Shown here: positions 27,916 through 36,972 of the stretch, piece by piece
How positions within the stretch are numbered: the stretch's first letter is position 1
How the letters are laid out: each line of letters opens with the position of its first letter
DNA from: Pedobacter miscanthi
Lineage (GTDB): Bacteria; Bacteroidota; Bacteroidia; Sphingobacteriales; Sphingobacteriaceae
Length of the DNA: 64,000 bases
NCBI RefSeq assembly: GCF_003315595.1
Contig: NZ_QNQU01000026.1
Span: 1-64,000, forward strand
Direction of reading: 5' to 3'
Made by a program: the position numbers and the translations under genes
The notes under the pieces: generated by a model
Databases searched by the model: none
Told to the model about the DNA's origin: nothing
What the model saw: the letters and a program-made list of their open reading frames with translations, nothing else

Positions 27916-27925
27916 CAAACGTTTG
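27916..27925. promoter_or_regulatory. CAAACGTTTG palindrome, probable LacI-family operator
   Basis: Third copy, in GCGCAAACGTTTGTTT, 264 bases from the previous one. Like the GH2 site it is preceded by GCG. Paired distant operators would allow DNA looping by a tetrameric LacI-type regulator. Confidence 0.55.
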
Positions 27926-27988
27926 TTTTTTAAAAACTATAAATTCTCAAAAAATAAATAAACAACTGATTATCAATTTACTAAAAAC

Positions 27989-28018
27989 AAAAAATCTCTT
28001 AAAAATATTTAAGAGATT
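27989..28018 (-). terminator. Terminator of the FAD-protein gene
   Basis: On the minus strand, AATCTCTT pairs with AAGAGATT across a ten-base loop, followed by TTTTTTG. It lies about 30 bases beyond the stop of the gene at 28049. Confidence 0.75.
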
Positions 28019-28048
28019 GCCTGCCATGATAAAAATTTACCTTTGTAT

Positions 28049-29755
28049 TTAAGCTAAGATACTGTTAATCACAGCCTCCGATGCAGCCTCGCAAAAATCT
28101 ATTCCCGAATAATCGGGGTTATAACCGCCAATGTATGGAACGGCCATAATATAAATTCTTTTATTGGCTTCGCCATCTTTATCTACTACCTGAAAATGAT
28201 CGTTAATGGTTATTCCCGGTACGGTTAAAAAGTAGGTATTTTCATCTTCTTTTATCACCAAATCGTTATGTTTCATTTCGGACTTTCCCTGTGCCGGAGA
28301 TTTAAACTGTAACCTGGCAGGGCTCAATGTTCCTTCGTTAATTAAACTTTTGAATGGAAAATCTTTAAAAGAAAGGTGCGGCTGACCAACACAATCGATA
28401 AATGTATCGAAATGTGTAGTTATCTCTTTACCATCTGCTTTGTAATGATAATCTGCACCGCCTGTTTTTAAAGGTTTTACCTCTGCATCATCGCCCACTG
28501 CAACAATACTTAACACGCCGGCTTCATGCAGGGCTAACAGCTCCCGGCAAGAGCTCTGGGGAACAAATGCAATTACAATAGAAATCAGCGGCATTAACAC
28601 TTTTTGCAGGCGTTCCATATCCTCTGCAGAAAGGTATTTGGCAGGGTAGTTCATCGCGAAGCTTAAAATGGCAAGTGCTTCTTTCCAGTAAATAGATTTT
28701 CGTTTTTCAATCGATTTTTCGGCTTCAAGGTATTCTTTTTTGAAAAGTTCGAAAGGCTCCATTTTTTCACGATAGCCCATCATGGCTTCTACAAAACCTT
28801 CGAGGTTCATGTTTTTGATCTTCTTATAAAAAGCAGGATCTTTTTCAATAAACATCTCTTTAAAGTTCTTCTCAAATACAAAATCCAGTGGTAAAAAGCC
28901 TCCATGCTCAGCTATACTTTTATGGATTTCGGCTTTACTTAAAGTTTCATCTTTACCCAGGTGCGAATCTTCTAAATGGAACCTGATAGCAGGTAACAGT
29001 CCGCTGCGCGAATGCATTACAATTTTAAAACCTTTGCTCTCCAGCTGATAGGAATAAGTACCATCTTCATTGTCGGCAAATTTCCCGTTGTTGCGGGCCA
29101 GTGTTCTTAACGCATCAATTGCCGTTAACGATGAGCCCATAATCCCGACCGCATGGTTAAGTTTTAATTCAATTTTTTTAGGCGGATAAGGTGAATCGAA
29201 ATAATCAGGAATTTTGCCTTCATATTTCTTTGGCCAGTTATGCCCGATACAGATGATTACCTGATCGAAATAGGCTTTATTTTTATCTTTAATACAAACA
29301 GCAACTTTATCTTCCTCAGGAAAATCAATCACATCTTCTACCACGCAATTTAAATGTATGCTGGTTTTAATTCCCTTTTCTGCCGCAGCTTCTTTTAATA
29401 AATTAAATTGAGCGAATAGATATTCACCAAAAAATAACCTTGGTAACACCTTGTATTCATTAAATTTTTCTTCGTTAATGTCGAACTTTTTTAAGATTGA
29501 TTTTGGTGCAATTTTCACCCAATCTTCGATAGAATTATAAATAACAGGAATTTCATTATCGGATACATTTGTGATATGCTCAACATTGGCACCTTCAGCA
29601 CTGTATGGCATACCGGCCCCCAGGTAATCTTTACGTTCAAATATGGTAATTTCAAAATCGGTTGTCTCCGACGCTGTTAATCTTTTGTACATGAAAAGAC
29701 CACTTGGTCCGCCGCCAATGATGGCGATTTTCTTTATTGCTGTTTTCGTATCCAT
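28049..29755 (-). CDS. FAD/NAD(P)-binding protein (NAD_binding_9 type)
   Basis: A 568-residue cytoplasmic flavoprotein. The FAD-binding Rossmann motif is IAIIGGGPSGLFMYKRL (residues ~10-26), followed by FERKDYLGAGMPYS, typical of the FAD-NAD(P)-binding family PF13454. A second nucleotide-binding motif is VGIMGSSLTAIDALRTL (~205), and FVPQSSCRELLALHEAGVLSIVAVGDDAEV lies in the C-terminal half. Substrate is unknown; relatives are annotated only as FAD-dependent oxidoreductases or hydroxylase-like. It stands alone, with its own terminator and a repeat-containing region upstream. Confidence 0.8.
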   Translation of the reverse strand: MDTKTAIKKIAIIGGGPSGLFMYKRLTASETTDFEITIFERKDYLGAGMPYSAEGANVEHITNVSDNEIPVIYNSIEDWVKIAPKSILKKFDINEEKFNEYKVLPRLFFGEYLFAQFNLLKEAAAEKGIKTSIHLNCVVEDVIDFPEEDKVAVCIKDKNKAYFDQVIICIGHNWPKKYEGKIPDYFDSPYPPKKIELKLNHAVGIMGSSLTAIDALRTLARNNGKFADNEDGTYSYQLESKGFKIVMHSRSGLLPAIRFHLEDSHLGKDETLSKAEIHKSIAEHGGFLPLDFVFEKNFKEMFIEKDPAFYKKIKNMNLEGFVEAMMGYREKMEPFELFKKEYLEAEKSIEKRKSIYWKEALAILSFAMNYPAKYLSAEDMERLQKVLMPLISIVIAFVPQSSCRELLALHEAGVLSIVAVGDDAEVKPLKTGGADYHYKADGKEITTHFDTFIDCVGQPHLSFKDFPFKSLINEGTLSPARLQFKSPAQGKSEMKHNDLVIKEDENTYFLTVPGITINDHFQVVDKDGEANKRIYIMAVPYIGGYNPDYSGIDFCEAASEAVINSILA

Positions 29756-30177
29756 TTGCTTTGATATAATCGTAAAAAGAAGAAATTGTTTTGGATTAAG
29801 TAAAAAGTCCGGGATTGGAGGTCTGACGGAGTGGAAATAACACCTCAGGCAGACCGTTATCTCGACTGAAACAAAGTGGAATGCCCGCCTGCTTCGGGCA
29901 GGGAGAGATCTGCTTTAATAGGTCATCTTAAGACGTTATACTTCGATAGAGATAACGATTGCGGTCAAAAGTTGTAATAAATATGAACCAATTGTGAGAA
30001 TTGCTGTTAAAAGAGTTATGTGTATCCGATTAGTTAACCCCCTGAACATTATCGAAGGGTAAATAATTAACCGATTAATCCAATTAATAAGTTTCAGTTG
30101 GCCATGCACAATTAAGAATTAAACAATTCGCTATTCAGAATTAACCGATCAAGCAGTTTAAACATTTAACCATACGA
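29756..30177. other. Intergenic region with a half-copy of the ~100-bp repeat
   Basis: This 422-base gap lies between divergent genes. It contains the left half of the CTCGACTGAA repeat (29860-29925) and otherwise AT-rich sequence. No RNA gene or convincing promoter was seen. Confidence 0.5.
29860..29925. repeat. Truncated copy of the CTCGACTGAA/GAGAGATCT repeat
   Basis: It begins CTCGACTGAAACAAAGTGGA and reaches GAGAGATCTGC, matching the left arms at 45168, 45487 and 55974. An insert GCCCGCCTGCTTCGGGC forms its own hairpin. The right arm is missing. Confidence 0.6.
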
Positions 30178-30738
30178 ATGAACGATTTAAAATTATATAT
30201 GATTTTACTGGGCTCAAAAGCCCCGAAGCGGAATGTGGAGCAGCATGACTATTTTTTCGGTATTGCCCGGTCGTTAAAAGAACTTGTTCCTGAGATTAAG
30301 GCTTTCTGGCCGGAAGCAGGAAACAGCCTGCATATTGATGGCTGGAGAGAAGTAAATAAGGTTGATGATTACGAAGTCAGTATCAGATTAAGGGACGAGC
30401 ACACACCATTTTCATTACATAAATTGTTTTTTATCAATCTCGGCGGCTATTTATCCGGTCAATTGTACGAGCAGCACCATATTGTATTATCGGTGCACGA
30501 TGAGCGTGCAAAAGCCATACAGGATGCCAAAAAGACCGTGTTTTTTAAAACCAATTCGATGAAAGGCGCAAATTCGCATATCGACGAAAAATACGGCATC
30601 GATGTGGATGATATTTATAAAATAGAGGATATTTTAAGTGAGGAGGCGAAGCAAAAATACCACATTGAAATAAAACCATCTTCAGGATTACCTGAAGATG
30701 AGATTCATTTAGGTTATTTTAAGCTGGATAAACTATAA
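30178..30738 (+). CDS. DUF1543 domain protein
   Basis: A 186-residue soluble protein matching DUF1543, a family of unknown function found in Bacteroidetes and Proteobacteria. The recognisable block is KLYMILLGSKAPKRNVEQHDYFFGIARSLKELVPEIKAFWPEAGNSLHIDGWREV (residues ~5-60), followed by LFFINLGGYLSGQLYEQHHIVLSVHDE (~80-107). There is no signal peptide or membrane segment. It is monocistronic and convergent with the next gene, whose stop lies only five bases away, so the two transcripts probably overlap at their 3' ends. Confidence 0.85.
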   Translation: MNDLKLYMILLGSKAPKRNVEQHDYFFGIARSLKELVPEIKAFWPEAGNSLHIDGWREVNKVDDYEVSIRLRDEHTPFSLHKLFFINLGGYLSGQLYEQHHIVLSVHDERAKAIQDAKKTVFFKTNSMKGANSHIDEKYGIDVDDIYKIEDILSEEAKQKYHIEIKPSSGLPEDEIHLGYFKLDKL

Positions 30739-30742
30739 ACTA

Positions 30743-31534
30743 TTATTTTTTAGCGAGGCTTTTTAACCAAAGTACCAGATCCTGTGCTGCCTTGTCATTT
30801 TCGAAACCCATTTCCTTTGGCAAACGTCCGTTAACGTATTCATCGTATAACCAGGGATCGGCAATGGCTACCACACTGCCTTTACCAAAATTGGCAGTGG
30901 CAATAACTGTGGCGCCGGCAGCATTTTTTAATACTGGTTTTGCAGCGTTTTTGGTTTCGATTGAACACACATCTTTCATAAAGATTTTTTTAGCTGTTTT
31001 AAACACCGGATTGTTTTTGATTACAATGGCACCATCTTCAAAATGGGCGTCATCAATTACATGGTTCTGCATTTCGTTGGTAAAATGCATACCGAATACA
31101 TTGGCAAGTTTATTAAAGTGCGGCAATTCTACATTTGCACTATCATTGGCAAACATCACCAATACCCCGCCCTGCTTTACCCAGGCTGAAATTGCAGCAA
31201 TATGATCGGCTTCGATATAGTTAGGCTTAGGGTTTTCCTTCGGACGGTCGGGATCTACAATTAAATAAACATCGCTTCCTTTTAAATTGGCCAATGTTGG
31301 TGCGGTTTCGAGCGAATCTAATTTAAAACCTTCCTTTTTAAATATATTTCCAAAAATAGAGAAACCACTCATCGCCTGTTCACTCCAAAGGTAATGAAAA
31401 CGAATTTCTTTGCCCTGTTTATCTTTACGGGTTTCGCGGTTAAAAAAATAATCGAGCGTAACGGTTTGTGCACCGGCTACAAGTGATGAACCTGTTAAAA
31501 GCCCAAGTAAACAAAATCTAAAAAGTAGTTTCAT
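30743..31534 (-). CDS. Periplasmic DUF4350/GATase1-like protein
   Basis: A 263-residue exported protein (signal MKLLFRFCLLGLLTGSSLVAGAQ). The body resembles a class I glutamine-amidotransferase-like flavodoxin fold of the DUF4350 type: VYLIVDPDRPKENPKPNYIEADHIAAISAWVKQGGVLVMFANDSANVEL (~88-138) and GKGSVVAIADPWLYDEYVNGRL near the end. The catalytic Cys-His pair of true amidotransferases is not evident. Such domains are often fused to unsaturated rhamnogalacturonyl hydrolases, where they may bind sugar; here it stands alone. Function unknown. Confidence 0.65.
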   Translation of the reverse strand: MKLLFRFCLLGLLTGSSLVAGAQTVTLDYFFNRETRKDKQGKEIRFHYLWSEQAMSGFSIFGNIFKKEGFKLDSLETAPTLANLKGSDVYLIVDPDRPKENPKPNYIEADHIAAISAWVKQGGVLVMFANDSANVELPHFNKLANVFGMHFTNEMQNHVIDDAHFEDGAIVIKNNPVFKTAKKIFMKDVCSIETKNAAKPVLKNAAGATVIATANFGKGSVVAIADPWLYDEYVNGRLPKEMGFENDKAAQDLVLWLKSLAKK

Positions 31535-31651
31535 AAAATGGTATGTGATTAGAAAACCAAAAATATAAATTTAAAAGGTAATCACTTCATTGCCATAATA
31601 TTTTGAACAGTATTGATAGATTTTTAATCCAGATTGAAAACCTTAAGATGT

Positions 31652-32044
31652 TTATGAAATAGAGAGATTTAAGGAAGAAAGCTCCTGACCTAACTTTTTA
31701 ATCCCATTAAGAATCTTCTCAACCTGTTTTGGCCCTGGTATTTTATGCCCATTTGCATATTGCGAGATAAGGGTTTTATCCATACCTATTTTTGCACCCA
31801 AAGCACTGGCATTAATTATTTTATAATAATCAAAGAATTGTTTAACATCTAACCTGATTAATACCTCATCAATGGTAATTTCATTTAAGCCCTTGATTTC
31901 CGCATAGGAATTATAAGCGTCTACAATATTGTTTTTTAACGCCGTTACATCATCACCGGAAGTACCAATTGGCAATGAGTCATCCGATGCGTATGCAGAA
32001 AAACCGGTACCGGTTTTCTCTACAATAAATTCAATTTTCGACAT
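31652..32044 (-). CDS. hicB: HicB-family antitoxin with C-terminal HTH
   Basis: A 130-residue protein. The N-terminal half (IEFIVEKTGTGFSAYASDDSLPIGTSGDDVTALKNNIVDAYNSY) is the partial RNase-H-like HicB fold that blocks the toxin. The C-terminal half (LGAKIGMDKTLISQYANGHKIPGPKQVEKILNGIKKLG) is a Cro/CI-type helix-turn-helix that would bind the promoter. The ATG at 32044 was preferred to the TTG at 32053. It lies 90 bases downstream of hicA, the usual toxin-first order. Confidence 0.85.
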   Translation of the reverse strand: MSKIEFIVEKTGTGFSAYASDDSLPIGTSGDDVTALKNNIVDAYNSYAEIKGLNEITIDEVLIRLDVKQFFDYYKIINASALGAKIGMDKTLISQYANGHKIPGPKQVEKILNGIKKLGQELSSLNLSIS

Positions 32045-32134
32045 GGTGTTCAATTTTTTAAATTATCAGGGTATAATTTTAGCTATTGTTTTTATCTGCC
32101 TCAATTTCAGGTATTGAAGAACCTATTGCAAGGA

Positions 32135-32326
32135 TTATTTTAATCCTGCCTGCTTTAATATTTTTTGCGCCAAACCGGTTCCAATTTCTTTGGATGGATG
32201 ATTTGCAATAATAATTTCGCTTCCCGGCCTTTCAGGGTGATGCCACACTTCATGGCTTCCTTTGGCATCCCTTAAAAATTCGTAACCGGCACTTTTTAAT
32301 TTCCGTTTAAGCTCGCTCCACTTCAT
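32135..32326 (-). CDS. hicA: HicA-family mRNA interferase toxin
   Basis: A 63-residue protein of normal HicA length. It has the double-stranded-RNA-binding-like fold with the catalytic His25 in RDAKGSHEVWHHP and the closing HPSKEIGTGLAQKILKQAGL. It would cleave translated mRNA when HicB is lost. The open frame extends upstream to 32455, but those extra residues run through the promoter/operator; the ATG at 32326 gives MKWSELKRKLKSAG, the canonical HicA start. Confidence 0.88.
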   Translation of the reverse strand: MKWSELKRKLKSAGYEFLRDAKGSHEVWHHPERPGSEIIIANHPSKEIGTGLAQKILKQAGLK

Positions 32327-32350
32327 TGCCCTAGAATTGGTTCCCGCAAA

Positions 32351-32393
32351 CAAAAGTAAACAATAGTTTACCTCAAAACAAAAATAAGTAAAC
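32351..32393 (-). promoter_or_regulatory. hicAB promoter with overlapping operator half-sites
   Basis: On the minus strand, TTTG (32379-32382) and TACTTTTG (32351-32358) are spaced by 20 bases, a good Bacteroidetes -33/-7 pair, 24 bases from the hicA ATG. An inverted repeat GTAAAC-N4-GTTTAC (32356-32371) overlaps the -7 box, and a third GTAAAC half-site lies at 32388-32393. This layout fits autorepression by the HTH domain of HicB. Confidence 0.65.
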
Positions 32394-32535
32394 AATTTTA
32401 TACCTTTCATCATTATACATAAAAAAGCCAGTACTTTCTTTTTAAGAATTTGCACTGGCTGTATTATGCGTGTTTTGGTTATTTAACAAGGTAACATATA
32501 GACATCGGACTATGGACTCCAGACTAAGGACTAAC

Positions 32536-33765
32536 CTAAGGTTTCTGCCAAAAATATTCAGGATTGCTGATTGCATAAGTCACTGATCCCTTGGTAACCT
32601 TTTTTGGCTGATGAATGGTATTAAAAGTTCCCGGATATAAGTTGATATATGCTGTAACGGGGCCATCTTTTTTATAGGTTTCCAAATCCCAGGTGCTATT
32701 TACCGCACATTGTATCCAGTAGAGGTTTTTCGACATGTAATAATCCAGGTAATGTTCTTTAGTCTGTTTTTCTTTATTGTTCCAGTTGGCATCTTCATTT
32801 AAGCTTAAATCTGCACCTGTTTTTAAACGTTCGCGTACTTCTTGTATGCTTAAGAGATTTCCTTTCGCATCGCTCACATAAGCATTAAAAGTTGGATCCA
32901 TCCATACCCATTTATTCAGTGTATTACTCCATACCACATTAATTACGTGGCAATCGAAATCGGTGGTATCTTTTGGCATACAGGTAACTACCCTCGCCTT
33001 GAAACCTTCTGCCTGATAAGCATCTTTTAAAATAGTGGCCATCATCCGGCAGTTTATACCCCGGTTATCTTTTTTACAGATGGCGATAAGGTCTTTCCCA
33101 TTTTTTAAGGCTGGATTATCCGAACCACCATCATGGCGTACAACATTATGTACCCAGTGAAGCAGTTTTTTTATTTTACTGATTTCATCTCCGTTGCCGG
33201 CTACCGAATCAAGATTAAAGTCTTTTTTAAATTTAACCAGTTCAGCGGCATCTGCAGTTTGATAACTGAAAGCTGGTAAATCTTTAACCTGTTCGTTTTT
33301 GTAGGGAGCCGATTTTTGGAGGACATAATTCATATCACCACGTTCCCTTAATGTTTGCAGGGCAGTTTTAAAACGTTTCTCCTGATGAAGACTGGCAAGA
33401 TCGGTATCAACCAGGGTATTGGCATAGTTTGAATAGCCCATTGCAACTGCTTTATCCAATGCATTTAATGCTGCCAGCTTTTTCCCCTGCAGGTTTTCAT
33501 AACAGGCCAGGTTATAATACATCCCCGGATAATAAGGCTTATATTCTTTTTTAATTTCGACCGTAGATTTTTCATATTGATCAACCCACTGGCTCATTAA
33601 ACCGGCAGCGGTAGCATAATCTTTTTTTGCCGAAGCTGCCCGCCTGCTGTTTTCCAGTTTAATTGTATAATCTTTAAAATCATCAACTACCGGCGCATTT
33701 GTTTGGGCAAATGCTATAGTAGTGCAGATAAAAAATGAGATAAATAAAAAAAGAAATTTTTTCAT
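32536..33765 (-). CDS. Exported transglutaminase-like protein
   Basis: A 409-residue protein with signal peptide (FISFFICTTIAFAQ). The N-terminal ~60-150 region has TPR-like helices (YYNLACYENLQGKKLAALNALDKAVAMG). The C-terminal half is a transglutaminase-like papain fold with a complete triad: Cys in GINCRMMATIL (~237), His in DCHVINVVW (~272) and Asp in WVWMDPTFNAYV (~289). Bacterial members act as peptidases or amidases; the substrate is unknown. It is a single gene between hicAB and the ABC permease. Confidence 0.82.
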   Translation of the reverse strand: MKKFLFLFISFFICTTIAFAQTNAPVVDDFKDYTIKLENSRRAASAKKDYATAAGLMSQWVDQYEKSTVEIKKEYKPYYPGMYYNLACYENLQGKKLAALNALDKAVAMGYSNYANTLVDTDLASLHQEKRFKTALQTLRERGDMNYVLQKSAPYKNEQVKDLPAFSYQTADAAELVKFKKDFNLDSVAGNGDEISKIKKLLHWVHNVVRHDGGSDNPALKNGKDLIAICKKDNRGINCRMMATILKDAYQAEGFKARVVTCMPKDTTDFDCHVINVVWSNTLNKWVWMDPTFNAYVSDAKGNLLSIQEVRERLKTGADLSLNEDANWNNKEKQTKEHYLDYYMSKNLYWIQCAVNSTWDLETYKKDGPVTAYINLYPGTFNTIHQPKKVTKGSVTYAISNPEYFWQKP

Positions 33766-33842
33766 TGCGATAATTTTAGGGTTACAGGTATAAATTGTTA
33801 AATTGGTTTATTGTTGTGATGAGTTGCAAATTATTAACTGAA

Positions 33843-36212
33843 TTATTCATATTTCAATGCATCTACCGGATTTGCCGTTGCCGCCCTGTACGATTGTACA
33901 CTCACGGTAGCAAAAGCAATAACCATGGTTCCGAATACACTGGTCAATACAATCGACCATGAAATAGCTGTTTTGTATTCAAAATGACCGAGCCACTGGT
34001 TCATCAAGTAACAGGCTACAGGCACACCGATAAAAACAGCAATCAGCACCATTTTCATAAAAGAAACCGATAGCAGGTTCATAATGCTGTTTACCGAAGC
34101 ACCCAAAACCCTGCGTACACCAAATTCTTTAGTACGTTGCTCGGCACTATAGGCGGCCAGACCAAAAAGTCCCAAACAGGAAATAAAAATAGCTAATCCA
34201 CCGAAAAGATTGGATAGTATGCCTAAAATCTTTTCACCCTGCAGCTTTTCGGCATAAAGTTCGTCTACAAACTTAATATCTACCGGATAGGCCGGATTAA
34301 GTTGTTTGCTCACCTGTGTAATGATTTCTATATTTTTACTTAAACTGTTATCAGGATTTAGCCTCATAGTAATATTTCCCGACCAATCTTTGCTAAAGGC
34401 AATTACCATTGGCCTGTCGCGATAATATGGCGAACCCCAGATAAAATCATCAAATACCCCCACAACTTTGGCATCGTTACCGTGATATTTCACTATGGTA
34501 CCTACCGGATTTTTGAGGTTCATTTGCTTTACGGCGGAGTTACTTAACATTACCGCAGCAGAATCAGAAGCAAAATTTTTAGAAAAATCGCGTCCAGCGA
34601 GCAGTTTAACACCATTGGTTTTGATGAAATCATAGGAAGTTGCAATCTGGTTAAAAACAATCTGTTTGTCGGCTTCGGCCATTCCTGGCCATTCGAAATT
34701 CCAGAAATTAGAACCATCATGCGAAATACTGCCTGAAGACTGGCTTACTGAAGTAACCGCTCCTTTTTTGATCAGCTCGGATTTAAAAACCTCAAATTTA
34801 CCGTACAATTCACCATCCTGTTGCATTTCTACAATCGAATTAATATCATAACCCACCGGGCGGTTTTTAATAAACTGGATCTGTTTATAAATCACCATGG
34901 TAGCAATGATGAGCATAATGGCAAAACAGAACTGACCAACTACCAGAACCTGCCTTAACGTAAATGGAAGTTTTTTTGCACCTGCGCCTTTACGCCTTAA
35001 AATCTGGATTGGGTTAAAAGACGAGAGATATAACGCAGGATAACTCCCCGATAAAAAACCGGTAATTAAAACTACCCCAACAATGCCCAGCCAATAGCTG
35101 ATGTTATGATAATTGATGGCTAATTTAATGTTTAATAGATGGTTAAAAGTAGGCAGTGTAGTTTCTACAATAACGATCGAAATGAGTACTGCAATAACCA
35201 TTAACAACATCGATTCGGTTAAAAACTGCGCAACAAGCGATGTCCGGTTGGCCCCTATTGTTTTTTTAATGCCCACTTCTTTCGCCCTTCTTTCTGATTT
35301 GGCTGTGGCCATATTCATAAAATTAATGCATGCAATAAGCAATATTCCCAGGGCAAGACCAATAAAAAGGTAAATTCTTTCGATGTTTCCACCCACACTT
35401 ATGCCATTTACAAACTCTCCATACAAATGTTTATCGGCCAGTGGAAACAAAAAGCTTTCGGCCCTGGTTGTACTGTTTTCTTTAATCAGATTTCTAATCT
35501 TTTCATTTACCTGGTTAACGTTGGTTCCGGGCGTTAGCTTAACGATGGTTTGCCAGTTAAAATTTGTCCAGCTCGGCTCTTTCACCCAATCAAAAAGCGT
35601 TTGGTAAAAAGTCCAGGGCATTAAGAGATCGAAGCGGTTAGACATATTCGCTGGCAAATCTTTTACGACACCAGTAACCTTCAGAGCCGTTTTATTATCA
35701 AATTGTACTTCTTTATTGAGTACATCGGTAGTACCAAACAATACTTTAGCAGTTTGTTCTGTTAAAACAACCGATTCTGGATCATTTAAAGCTGTTTTAG
35801 GGTTTCCCTGAATAAATTCATATTGATAAATCTTCAAAATACCGGGATCTGCAAATTTTGCGTCTCGCCTGAAGCTATTTTCTTTATTGGCAATTAACGA
35901 TTGACCGAAAGAACCAATCCGCGTAGCGGTTTCTACCCCCGGAATTTTCTCCTTTAAAATATCAGCTATAGTATTTCCTGTTGCATCACCCGTTCCGGTA
36001 ATTTTTCCGTTTGCATCTTCGAAATTGGTCAATACCTGGTAAACCTGATCAGCGCCTTTGAACTGTTTATCAAATTTCCATTCGTAATTTACGTATAGCA
36101 ACAACAACAGGCAGGAGGCCAAACCGATTGCCAGGCCAATAATATTGATGAGTGAAGAAGTTTTATTTCTCCAGACATTCCGCCAGGCAATTTTTATGTT
36201 TAATCTGAACAT
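33843..36212 (-). CDS. ABC transporter permease, FtsX/MacB type with two repeats
   Basis: A 789-residue inner-membrane protein. It opens with RLNIKIAWRNVWRNKTSSLINIIGLAIGLASCLLLLLYV (TM1), then a MacB periplasmic core (~45-240), an FtsX block of three TM helices (~280-390; MATAKSERRAKEVGIKKTIGANR), a further TM at ~425, a second periplasmic core and a second FtsX block (AYSAEQRTKEFGVRRVLGASVNSIMNLL; ~670-785). No ATPase or adaptor gene is adjacent, so its partner is elsewhere. Relatives act as mechanotransmission-type transporters (antibiotic or lipoprotein handling). Substrate unknown. Confidence 0.9.
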   Translation of the reverse strand: MFRLNIKIAWRNVWRNKTSSLINIIGLAIGLASCLLLLLYVNYEWKFDKQFKGADQVYQVLTNFEDANGKITGTGDATGNTIADILKEKIPGVETATRIGSFGQSLIANKENSFRRDAKFADPGILKIYQYEFIQGNPKTALNDPESVVLTEQTAKVLFGTTDVLNKEVQFDNKTALKVTGVVKDLPANMSNRFDLLMPWTFYQTLFDWVKEPSWTNFNWQTIVKLTPGTNVNQVNEKIRNLIKENSTTRAESFLFPLADKHLYGEFVNGISVGGNIERIYLFIGLALGILLIACINFMNMATAKSERRAKEVGIKKTIGANRTSLVAQFLTESMLLMVIAVLISIVIVETTLPTFNHLLNIKLAINYHNISYWLGIVGVVLITGFLSGSYPALYLSSFNPIQILRRKGAGAKKLPFTLRQVLVVGQFCFAIMLIIATMVIYKQIQFIKNRPVGYDINSIVEMQQDGELYGKFEVFKSELIKKGAVTSVSQSSGSISHDGSNFWNFEWPGMAEADKQIVFNQIATSYDFIKTNGVKLLAGRDFSKNFASDSAAVMLSNSAVKQMNLKNPVGTIVKYHGNDAKVVGVFDDFIWGSPYYRDRPMVIAFSKDWSGNITMRLNPDNSLSKNIEIITQVSKQLNPAYPVDIKFVDELYAEKLQGEKILGILSNLFGGLAIFISCLGLFGLAAYSAEQRTKEFGVRRVLGASVNSIMNLLSVSFMKMVLIAVFIGVPVACYLMNQWLGHFEYKTAISWSIVLTSVFGTMVIAFATVSVQSYRAATANPVDALKYE

Positions 36213-36382
36213 TTCTAATGATTGATTTAAATCTTATTCGATAACCTGCTTATATCCAAGTGCATACCAAATTTAAAAAATAGCTAAACAAATTATAAAT
36301 CAATGGGTTACAAAAAATCAACACCCAACACCTGTTCAATATCGGACAGATAATGTTCATGATCGAACAACTGAGCTTGAAC

Positions 36383-36905
36383 TTTAACAGTACAGATAGT
36401 ATAGAACCGAATACCTGACTATCTGGCTTACTTCGTTTGAACCACCTAAGTACACCTAAAAAGACTCTATGCAAATGTAACTAAGATGCGCTCAGGTGAC
36501 TCAGGTGGTAAAATAAATATGTAATGTAGATTGGCAATACCAATAGCATATTTTTTTTGAACCATATAAGACATTGAAGATTCATATAAGCTCGATGCGC
36601 TTACATGTTCTTATATTTCTTATATGGTTAATATATAGAGAAAAGGGCTTGTATTTTAACAGTATAGATAGTATAGAACCGAATACCTAACTATCTCGCT
36701 TACTTCGTTTGAACCATCTAAGTCACCTTAGTACACCTAAGAGGACTATCGCCCATTTAAAACTAAGATGCGCGCAGGTGACTCAGGTGGTAAAATAAAT
36801 GAACCAATATCTTTTTTGAACCATATAAGACATTTAAGTTTCATATAAGCTCAACGCGCTTACATGTTCTTATATTTCTTATATGGTTAATATATAGAGA
36901 AAAGG
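36383..36905. repeat. Tandem pair of ~270-bp palindrome-rich repeats
   Basis: Two imperfect direct copies, 36383-36654 and 36655-36905, with a period of about 272 bases. Each contains two nested palindromes: CCACCTAAGTACACC facing CAGGTGACTCAGGTGG, and AACCATATAAGACAT facing ATGTTCTTATAT..TATATGGTT. A related hairpin with CCATATAA arms lies at 50992-51047. No believable ORF crosses the region. It fills most of the gap 36213-36972. Confidence 0.75.
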
Positions 36906-36972
36906 TGTAGTAGATAATAAACAAACTATTCAGTCTGTCAATTGGTAAAATCTAACAGCACCAGAAAAAAAC

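Larger units (their letters stand above)
27282..28048. other. Long AT-rich control region upstream of the SusCD operon
   Basis: About 770 bases without a gene, between the first SusC and a minus-strand FAD protein. It contains two CAAACGTTTG palindromes and, at its far end, the terminator of the FAD-protein gene. No clear TAnnTTTG box reading towards SusC was found; CAAAAAGTA near 27389 has a three-base spacer and is only a near match. Confidence 0.6.

Noticed and set aside
28038..28045. TACCTTTG -7-like box on the plus strand
   Set aside because: No plus-strand gene follows for 2 kb, and such octamers occur by chance in AT-rich DNA.
32327..32455. N-terminal extension of HicA
   Set aside because: The extra 43 codons cover the promoter and operator, and HicA proteins start at MKW-type ends like the ATG at 32326.
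36250..36474. 74-codon minus-strand ORF
   Set aside because: It lies partly in the palindromic repeat at 36383, is not kept as an ORF in the second unit, and its product looks random.
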